The notes under the pieces were generated by a model. The model was not told the origin of the DNA, did no database searches, and was given only the letters and a program-made list of their open reading frames with translations. Made by a program: the position numbers and the translations under genes. From assembly GCA_027073945.1 (NCBI GenBank), contig JALTEL010000349.1:1-7494 (forward strand): DNA of 7,494 nucleotides. The letters run 5' to 3'. This document shows, piece by piece, positions 1-5,228 of this stretch. Source of the stretch: Caldifarciminota bacterium (GTDB lineage Bacteria > WOR-3 > Hydrothermia > UBA1063 > CAJXJZ01). Position 1 is the first letter of the stretch. Each line of letters begins with the position of its first letter.

Positions 1-33
1 ATCCCCTTCGGTGCAATTATTTTTGAGGAATAA
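1..33 (+). CDS. Possible C-terminal tail of an upstream gene (partial)
   Basis: The first frame is open from the left edge and reads IPFGAIIFEE before a TAA at 31-33, eight bases ahead of the promoter at 41. The PFGAII ending resembles the last residues of GH13-type enzymes, whose C-terminal beta domain often closes with a PxGxxI/V strand. The amylase in this window itself ends GPFGAVICKKN. This suggests, weakly, that another glycoside hydrolase lies upstream. Ten codons are too few to prove coding, and the second frame is also open, to 78. Confidence 0.35.
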   Translation: MPFGAIIFEE

Positions 34-40
34 CGAAGAC

Positions 41-69
41 TTGCAAAAACATGCGTTTCGCATTATAAT
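41..69 (+). promoter_or_regulatory. Sigma70-type promoter of the C11 protease gene
   Basis: A -35 box TTGCAA (41-46, 4 of 6 consensus bases) is separated by 17 bases from a perfect -10 box TATAAT (64-69). Transcription would begin near 76, giving a leader of only about 20 bases before the ATG at 96. The spacing and the perfect -10 make this a good candidate; it is a pattern call without experimental support. Confidence 0.7.
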
Positions 70-82
70 AATCATGTAAAAA

Positions 83-90
83 AAGGGGTG
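83..90 (+). promoter_or_regulatory. Ribosome binding site of the C11 protease gene
   Basis: AAGGGGTG lies five bases before the ATG at 96 and differs by one base from AAGGAGGTG-type pairing with the 16S 3' end. It supports the ATG at 96 over the in-frame ATG at 108. No start codon lies further upstream in frame within the leader. Confidence 0.65.
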
Positions 91-95
91 CACAA

Positions 96-2768
96 ATGTA
101 TATTATAATGTTATTTCTCATGGCATTTAACTATGGAGCTCAAAAATCCACAGTATTGTTCCAGGACGATTTTGAAGGTACGAGCCTGCAATGGACAATA
201 GCTGGGGGTGAATGGGAGTGGGGAGCACCGCAGGGACTTGGAGGTGCAAGTTATGGCAATCCGGACCCATCAAGCGCTTATAGCGGAGCTAAAGTCATAG
301 GCACAGACCTTTCGGGTGATGGAGATTACAGTGCAAATGCGGATTGTTCCATAACTTCTCCTGCTATTGATTGCTCGGGATACATAGGTGTTAAATTGAG
401 CTTTTACAGATGGTTAAATGTGGAACGTTCGTCCTATGACCATGCAAAGGTAGAGGTCAGTAATGATGGCAGCAACTGGACAACTGTGTGGCAGAATCCT
501 GATAACGAGATTACCGATAATTCGTGGAGCGCATATGAATTTGATATTTCAAGTGTAGCAGACAATCAATCCACGGTGTATGTACGTTTTACCCTTACAT
601 CGGACGGTTCATGGCAATATTCCGGCTGGAATGTTGATGATGTTGTAATTACAGGAAACAATGAGCCTGATATCACTGTTGAAAGTTATAATCCAACAAG
701 TGCCGACCCTGGCGATAGTAATGTTCCATTTACAATACTTCTCAAGAATCACGGTACAGACGCATCCAATGTTCGCGCCACCCTGGTAAGTGATGACTCA
801 TATGTCAGTGTAAATTCCACCAATAATCCGTTTAATGTTGGTAACCTTGTTTATGGGGCCACTGCAACCAATACGGCATCTCCTTATTATATAAATGTAT
901 CATCGTCCTGCCCTGATGGGCACGATGCGCGGCTACTTGTTGATATAAGTGCAAACGGAGGATATTCCTCGGAAGATACTCTTATGATAAAAATAGGGAA
1001 AGCAGAGTGGACATTCATGGTGTACATAAATGGCGATAATAATCTTTCTACCTATGGAGATGATGACAGGCAAGAGATGGAAGCTGTCGGCTCAAATTCC
1101 AGCGTAAATATTGTTGTTCAGCAGGACTGGAGCACTTCTTACGGTGGTAGCGACGGCACAGTAAGATGGTATGTAAGGCATGGTTCAAGTGATACTGTCA
1201 TGGCGCTTCCCGAGCAGGACATGGGTGTGCCATCCACATTGATTGATTTTGCCAACTGGACTATTGATAATTATCCTGCAAAACATTATGCACTTGTTAT
1301 TTGGGACCATGGAAGCGGATGGGATAAAGGCCCGCAGAATCCTATCGATAAGGGATTTTCATGGGATGATGGTTCTGGTAGTCATTTTTCCGTGGCGGGT
1401 GGCGATATGGATACAGCACTCTATTATATAAAGCAGCATCTTGGAAGAAACCTTGATATATTAGGTTTTGATGCCTGTCTCATGGCAACGCTTGAAGTAG
1501 GAGATATCGCCAGGAAATACGTCGATTTTATAGATTTCTCAGAAAAAACCGAGCCGGGTGATGGATGGCCTTACGATGATATACTGGATACTCTGACACA
1601 GAATCCATCTCTTACGCCGTATCAATTCGCAGGCGAGATAGCCAAAAAGTATGTGGCATCTTACTCATCCGGAGGTAGTCAGGGTGCATCGGATGCTACC
1701 CAGTCAGCCATTGACCTTGGTGAAGACTGGCACAAATTGCTAATACATCTTGACCATCTGTCAACAGCTCTGATTGCTGCAGGAGGCAAGGGTGATAGGT
1801 CTATATGGCAGCCAAGACAAAATACCATTGAGATGGATGATGGCACAAATACACTTGTCGACTTATACGATGCAGTTGATGATATCAAGGCGAATAACAT
1901 AAACTCAACAATAAACGCCCTCTGCGACTCTGTTGAGCTTTATGTTAATAAGGTTGTAATTTACCATGGCTATGATGATGCAGGTGCGAGTAATGGATGG
2001 GACCAGACACATGGACTCTCCATATACTATCCTGACAGAAATACATCCCCTGATGCTTCTTATGCTAACTTTGATTTCTCTCAAAACAACACGTGGTATG
2101 ATTTTATAAGTGGAGCCTCCTCACAGAGCGGGATACGGAGTATTGTTATGCATGTATCATCTTATATACTTGATGACCTGTATAACCATAATGGTTCAAT
2201 AGGACAGGGCGAAGAGGTTGCTCTGTACCCGACCATAGAAAATTCTGGTAATACGACTGCATCGGGTGTCCAGATTGTTTTGAGAAGTGATGACCCTGAT
2301 GTCACTGTTTTGGACAGTGTCCTTACTATTGGAGACATAGCGCCTTTCTCCGAAGTAGCTTCCGCGGATTCTGTGAGATTTCTCGTATCCAATAATACCC
2401 CGATGTACTCAAAAGTAGTGGTAAAATTTGTTATGACATCCACCAACAAAGCCACTACGAATACGGACTATCTGACATTTGAAGTCAGTGAACCTCTGGG
2501 AATTGCGGAGAATAAGCATAATGAAAATGAGCGTTCTGTACTACCAGCAATAACAAGGGGGCACATAATATACAGGCTAATGCCTTCTGAGCATAAAGTA
2601 AAATTATCTCTATTTAACATAGAAGGAAGACTTATAAAAAATCTTTATAACGGCTATGCACATTCTGCAATGAATTTTCCTGTGAACATATCTGAAAGTG
2701 GACTCTATTTTCTTGTAGAGGAAAACGGAAAAGGCATAAAGAGAAGTAAAATTCTTGTAGTTAAATAG
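96..2768 (+). CDS. Secreted clostripain-family (C11) cysteine protease with sorting tail
   Basis: This is an exported multidomain protease. Residues 1-16 form a short hydrophobic leader with no basic residue before the hydrophobic core. Residues about 20-188 are a MAM/immune-inhibitor-A-like beta-sandwich (GTDLSGDGDY, SPAIDCSGY, YSGWNVDDV). Residues about 192-302 form a CARDB-like Ig module. Residues about 303-676 are the peptidase C11 domain, opening WTFMVYINGDNNL, with the probable catalytic His405 in WDHGSGW and Cys461 in FDACLM. This His/Cys dyad is the family's catalytic pair; relatives such as clostripain cut after basic residues and are often self-processed, but specificity cannot be read here. 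A second CARDB-like module spans about 690-800. The last 90 residues (KLSLFNIEGRLIKNL, SGLYFLVEENGKGIKRSKILVVK in two stretches) resemble a Por/type IX C-terminal sorting domain, so surface anchoring or release is likely. The gene has its own promoter and appears monocistronic. The family call is firm; the sorting route is inferred. Confidence 0.9.
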   Translation: MYIIMLFLMAFNYGAQKSTVLFQDDFEGTSLQWTIAGGEWEWGAPQGLGGASYGNPDPSSAYSGAKVIGTDLSGDGDYSANADCSITSPAIDCSGYIGVKLSFYRWLNVERSSYDHAKVEVSNDGSNWTTVWQNPDNEITDNSWSAYEFDISSVADNQSTVYVRFTLTSDGSWQYSGWNVDDVVITGNNEPDITVESYNPTSADPGDSNVPFTILLKNHGTDASNVRATLVSDDSYVSVNSTNNPFNVGNLVYGATATNTASPYYINVSSSCPDGHDARLLVDISANGGYSSEDTLMIKIGKAEWTFMVYINGDNNLSTYGDDDRQEMEAVGSNSSVNIVVQQDWSTSYGGSDGTVRWYVRHGSSDTVMALPEQDMGVPSTLIDFANWTIDNYPAKHYALVIWDHGSGWDKGPQNPIDKGFSWDDGSGSHFSVAGGDMDTALYYIKQHLGRNLDILGFDACLMATLEVGDIARKYVDFIDFSEKTEPGDGWPYDDILDTLTQNPSLTPYQFAGEIAKKYVASYSSGGSQGASDATQSAIDLGEDWHKLLIHLDHLSTALIAAGGKGDRSIWQPRQNTIEMDDGTNTLVDLYDAVDDIKANNINSTINALCDSVELYVNKVVIYHGYDDAGASNGWDQTHGLSIYYPDRNTSPDASYANFDFSQNNTWYDFISGASSQSGIRSIVMHVSSYILDDLYNHNGSIGQGEEVALYPTIENSGNTTASGVQIVLRSDDPDVTVLDSVLTIGDIAPFSEVASADSVRFLVSNNTPMYSKVVVKFVMTSTNKATTNTDYLTFEVSEPLGIAENKHNENERSVLPAITRGHIIYRLMPSEHKVKLSLFNIEGRLIKNLYNGYAHSAMNFPVNISESGLYFLVEENGKGIKRSKILVVK

Positions 2769-2868
2769 TTGATTCTGTGGTCAAAAGACCCTCGGATTCT
2801 TACTGCTATCGGTGTGATGTAGCATTATAATCCGATAATGCGGCATAGATATAAACAGTTTTACAGTG
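2769..2868. other. Intergenic region after the protease gene
   Basis: No coding potential was seen. It contains a small hairpin, GGTC-AAAA-GACC (2779-2790), eleven bases past the stop, and the overlapping hairpins at 2807-2841. None is followed by a proper T-run, so no standard intrinsic terminator could be identified for the protease transcript. Confidence 0.5.
2807..2841 (+). repeat. Two overlapping, mutually exclusive inverted repeats
   Basis: GCATTAT (2822-2828) pairs perfectly with ATAATGC (2835-2841) around a six-base loop. TATCGG (2807-2812) pairs perfectly with CCGATA (2832-2837) around a 19-base loop. Both use ATA at 2835-2837, so only one can form at a time. The site lies upstream of the MFS promoter, so it would be in the 3' end of the protease transcript or act as a DNA binding site. 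The left arm GCATTATAAT also occurs at 60-69, covering the -10 of the protease promoter. Function is unknown, and short AT-rich stems can arise by chance. Confidence 0.4.
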
Positions 2869-2871
2869 TTG

Positions 2872-2900
2872 TTGCTCAAACCCTGATATTAGGTTATAAT
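2872..2900 (+). promoter_or_regulatory. Sigma70-type promoter of the MFS transporter gene
   Basis: A weak -35, TTGCTC (2872-2877), is 17 bases upstream of a perfect TATAAT (2895-2900). The start of transcription would be near 2907, about 29 bases ahead of the GTG start. An alternative -35, TTGTTG (2869-2874), would need a 20-base spacer and is less likely. Just upstream, ACAGT is repeated directly at 2855-2859 and 2863-2867. Confidence 0.6.
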
Positions 2901-2923
2901 AGAGTGTTGGAGAAATTTTAAAA

Positions 2924-2930
2924 TGAGGTG
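2924..2930 (+). promoter_or_regulatory. Ribosome binding site that fixes a GTG start
   Basis: TGAGGTG lies five bases before the GTG at 2936 and matches the anti-Shine-Dalgarno over GAGGTG. An in-frame TGA at 2924-2926 makes GTG 2936 the first possible start. The nearby ATG at 2923 is in another frame. Confidence 0.7.
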
Positions 2931-2935
2931 CATTT

Positions 2936-4204
2936 GTGCAGGAGATTTATACAACAATAAAAAAGGATAGGCAGATATGGAAATTCTGCCTATACGGATT
3001 TTTTAAGAATCTTAAATTCTTTGAGCCTTATCTCTACATCTATTTCCTTGCACTTTCCTTTTCTCTGTTTCACATAGGAATATTATTTTCCATAAGAGAA
3101 ATCACAGTTTACATACTTGAAATACCCACGGGTATTTTTGCCGATAACTACGGGAAGAAAAAATCGCTCCTTATTTGTTTTTCCGCATATATTGCGTCGT
3201 TTTTTATATTCTTTCTAACGCGCAATTTTGCTCTGGCCGCACTTGGTATGATAGTATTCGGAGTGGGGGAGGCCTTTCGTTCCGGCACTCATAAGGCAAT
3301 GATCTATTCATACCTTGAAAAAAAGGGTTGGTTTTCCTTTAAAACTTTTGTTTATGGCAGAACACGCTCATTTTCCCTGCTCGGTTCGTCCATTGCCGCA
3401 TTCCTTTCCATTGCATTCGTCTTGAACATACCTGCAATGAAATGGATATTTATAATAAGCATAGTTCCATATATACTGGATTTTATACTAATTCTTTCAT
3501 ATCCCGATTATCTGGACGAGCGTACTGAGTCTGACCTCAGCTTAAAGCGCTTTTTTGTATCTACAATTGAAAAAATACGTTCAATAATAAGGAACACCTT
3601 TCTTACAAGAGTGCTCATAAGTTCCTCATTGTATGACGGTATATTCAAAACAACGAAGGACTATATTCAACCCATTATCAAAACTCTGATACTGGCAAGT
3701 GGTGTGATTGTAATTAAAGATTTACCCCAGGCCTCAAATGTTAAAATAATTCTCGGTATTATTTACGGTGTATTTTATATATTCAGCTCTTCAGCCTCCA
3801 GAAACGTATTCAGACTTAACAAATACATAGACTCATTCCCGCTTATGAATTTGTTGTTTGATATCATGGGAATTGTTTTCATAGTATTGTTTTTTGGTAT
3901 CAAGCTGCACCTGTTGTGGCTTGTTATCCTGTTGTATTTCCTTCTGTATCTCATGAAAGATGCCAGACGGCCACTTGTAGTTGATGTTTGCGGGGACCAT
4001 ATGAACAAGAACGAACGTGCTACGGTTATGTCAATCGACAGTCAGACAAGAGCGGTTTTTATGATTGTTATAGCACCCTTATTTGGCTTTATTTCGGATA
4101 AATATTCCATTGCAGTGGCATTCTTATACACAGGTATTTTTATTCTTGCAGTAAATATCCTTTTGAAAGGAGGAATAAAATTCAATAAAGGTCAGAACAA
4201 TTAG
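2936..4204 (+). CDS. Major facilitator superfamily (MFS) transporter, GTG start
   Basis: This is a 422-residue, strongly hydrophobic inner-membrane protein of the size usual for 12-helix MFS carriers, which move small molecules using ion gradients or act as facilitators. After a charged cytoplasmic N-terminus (residues 1-15), hydrophobic segments run through the protein. The second helix leads into the MFS motif A loop, GIFADNYGKKK (residues 66-76), preceded by EIPTG, a form common in prokaryotic drug/metabolite carriers of this superfamily. A hydrophilic middle section around residues 185-215 (DERTESDLSLKRF) separates the two halves, as expected. The protein ends in a short basic/polar tail. 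It has its own promoter and is followed by a weak hairpin, so it is probably transcribed alone. Nothing in the sequence or the neighbours shows its substrate, so no symbol is given. Confidence 0.88.
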   Translation: MQEIYTTIKKDRQIWKFCLYGFFKNLKFFEPYLYIYFLALSFSLFHIGILFSIREITVYILEIPTGIFADNYGKKKSLLICFSAYIASFFIFFLTRNFALAALGMIVFGVGEAFRSGTHKAMIYSYLEKKGWFSFKTFVYGRTRSFSLLGSSIAAFLSIAFVLNIPAMKWIFIISIVPYILDFILILSYPDYLDERTESDLSLKRFFVSTIEKIRSIIRNTFLTRVLISSSLYDGIFKTTKDYIQPIIKTLILASGVIVIKDLPQASNVKIILGIIYGVFYIFSSSASRNVFRLNKYIDSFPLMNLLFDIMGIVFIVLFFGIKLHLLWLVILLYFLLYLMKDARRPLVVDVCGDHMNKNERATVMSIDSQTRAVFMIVIAPLFGFISDKYSIAVAFLYTGIFILAVNILLKGGIKFNKGQNN

Positions 4205-4237
4205 CACATGCTTTTGCTGGAATAACGTGCTATTTAT
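4202..4237 (+). terminator. Weak terminator-like hairpin after the MFS gene
   Basis: TAGCAC (4202-4207) pairs with GTGCTA (4227-4232) around a 19-base loop, followed by TTTAT. It begins at the stop codon of the transporter gene and ends four bases before the next -35 box. The stem is only six pairs, the loop is long and the T-run is interrupted, so this is a poor match to an intrinsic terminator. Confidence 0.25.
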
Positions 4238-4265
4238 TGAAAATGCGTAAAAACCAGTATATAAT
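4237..4265 (+). promoter_or_regulatory. Strong sigma70-type promoter of the pyrR operon
   Basis: TTGAAA (4237-4242, 5 of 6 consensus bases) is separated by exactly 17 bases from a perfect TATAAT (4260-4265). This is the best promoter match in the window. Transcription would start near 4272, leaving about 15 bases of leader, too short for any pyrimidine attenuator or other structured riboregulator ahead of pyrR. Confidence 0.75.
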
Positions 4266-4275
4266 TTTACAATAC

Positions 4276-4282
4276 AAGGAGG
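4276..4282 (+). promoter_or_regulatory. Consensus ribosome binding site of pyrR
   Basis: AAGGAGG is a perfect Shine-Dalgarno sequence four bases before the ATG at 4287. It sits almost at the predicted 5' end of the mRNA. Confidence 0.75.
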
Positions 4283-4286
4283 TTGT

Positions 4287-4832
4287 ATGCCTTATGAAAA
4301 GTATGTAATAATGAAACAAGAGGAAATGGAAAAAACCGTGACGAGGCTTTCTGCTGAAATTGTTGAAAAAATCAAAGACATAGAAAATGCCGTTATCATA
4401 GGGGTAAAGACAAGGGGTGTGCCTCTGGGCCGTAAAATCAGAGATGAAATCAAAAGGCTTTATGGCAGGGATATTCCGTTTGGAGCAATAGATATAACCT
4501 TTTACAGGGATGACCTTTCTCTTGTGAATGAAAGCCCTGTTGTAAAGGCAACAGACCTACCATTTAATATAAACGATAAGGTTGTAATACTCACGGATGA
4601 TGTGCTGTACACAGGCAGGACAGTACGAGCCGCACTTGACGAACTCATGGATTTCGGCAGGCCCAGAATTGTAAAATTGCTGGTTCTCATTGATAGGGGA
4701 CACAGAGAACTTCCTGTTTGCCCGGATTTTGTCGGAAAAACCATAACCACGACGGATATCGAAATAGTAAAGGTTAAGTTTCTTGAAACAGATGGTAAAG
4801 AAGAAGTTGTTATGGCTGAGAAGGAGTCTTAA
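4287..4832 (+). CDS. pyrR: PyrR: pyrimidine regulatory protein / uracil phosphoribosyltransferase
   Basis: This is a 181-residue cytoplasmic phosphoribosyltransferase-fold protein of normal PyrR length. Family members bind pyr mRNA in response to UMP/UTP to attenuate pyrimidine biosynthesis genes, and many convert uracil plus PRPP to UMP. The hallmarks are IIGVKTRGVPLGRK (from about residue 37), IDITFYRDDL (about 68-77), the PRPP loop VVILTDDVLYTGRTVR (99-114) and VLIDRGHRELP (about 134-144), all closely matching Bacillus PyrR. Two positions that I recall as RNA-contacting in B. subtilis PyrR differ: H22 aligns with Ala23 and R146 with Cys145, while T18, R141 and K152 are kept (T19, R140, K151). 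No pyr biosynthesis gene or attenuator is visible in the window. The gene heads an operon with the yjbQ-type gene, whose ATG abuts its TAA. Catalytic salvage activity is likely; RNA-based regulation is uncertain. Confidence 0.93.
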   Translation: MPYEKYVIMKQEEMEKTVTRLSAEIVEKIKDIENAVIIGVKTRGVPLGRKIRDEIKRLYGRDIPFGAIDITFYRDDLSLVNESPVVKATDLPFNINDKVVILTDDVLYTGRTVRAALDELMDFGRPRIVKLLVLIDRGHRELPVCPDFVGKTITTTDIEIVKVKFLETDGKEEVVMAEKES

Positions 4833-5228
4833 ATGAAGGTATTGCAGATAAAAACACAAAAAAGAATTGAAATGCTCGATATAACACGGGAGGTTCAATC
4901 AGTCCTTGCGGAATCACACATCGACTCGGGCGTTTGTGTGCTTTTTGTACCTCATACAACAGCCGCTGTTACTATAAATGAGCATGCAGACCCTTCTGTC
5001 AAAGAAGATATACTTGATGTACTGTCCAGGCTTGTGCCATATGGCAAAAATTACAGACATCTTGAAGGAAACAGCGATGCACATATTAAATCCACGATTG
5101 TATCTCCTTCATTATCTCTCATTGTCGAAAACGGAAAAATAGCGCTCGGTACATGGCAGGGCGTATTTTTCTGCGAATTCGACGGGCCGAGGAACAGGAG
5201 ATTGTATATAAAAGTGATTAAACAATGA
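4833..5228 (+). CDS. yjbQ: YjbQ/UPF0047 family protein
   Basis: This is a 131-residue cytoplasmic protein matching the compact YjbQ (UPF0047) family, which forms trimers with a metal-binding site. Members have been reported to have weak thiamine-phosphate synthase activity, but the physiological role is unsettled. Conserved blocks are clear: PHTTAAVTINEHADP (residues 40-54), HLEGNSDAHIKS (76-87, including His76 and His84) and LGTWQGVFFCEFDGPR (105-120). The length is typical and no motif is broken. Its ATG follows the pyrR TAA with no gap, and an AAGGAG Shine-Dalgarno (4821-4826) lies inside the end of pyrR, six bases before the start. Its stop overlaps the start of the amylase gene as ATGA. 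The operon gives no clear hint of its substrate. The family assignment is secure; the function is not. Confidence 0.9.
   Translation: MKVLQIKTQKRIEMLDITREVQSVLAESHIDSGVCVLFVPHTTAAVTINEHADPSVKEDILDVLSRLVPYGKNYRHLEGNSDAHIKSTIVSPSLSLIVENGKIALGTWQGVFFCEFDGPRNRRLYIKVIKQ

Noticed and set aside
2..78. Second open frame at the left edge, ending at TAA 76-78
   Set aside because: It would run through the protease promoter, including its -10 box, and its residues suggest no known C-terminus; the first frame ending at 33 fits better.
1679..2455. Minus-strand open frames opposite the protease gene
   Set aside because: They mirror conserved coding sequence of the C11 domain and C-terminal module and show no recognisable protein features.
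2779..2790. GGTC-AAAA-GACC hairpin as a terminator of the protease gene
   Set aside because: The stem has only four pairs and no T-run follows, so it does not meet the pattern of an intrinsic terminator.
2923..2925. ATG at 2923 as the transporter start
   Set aside because: It is in a different frame from the transporter and lies within the ribosome binding site region.
4557..4898. Minus-strand open frame of 113 codons opposite pyrR/yjbQ
   Set aside because: It lies wholly opposite two well-recognised genes, resembles no family, and has no own ribosome binding site that I can see.
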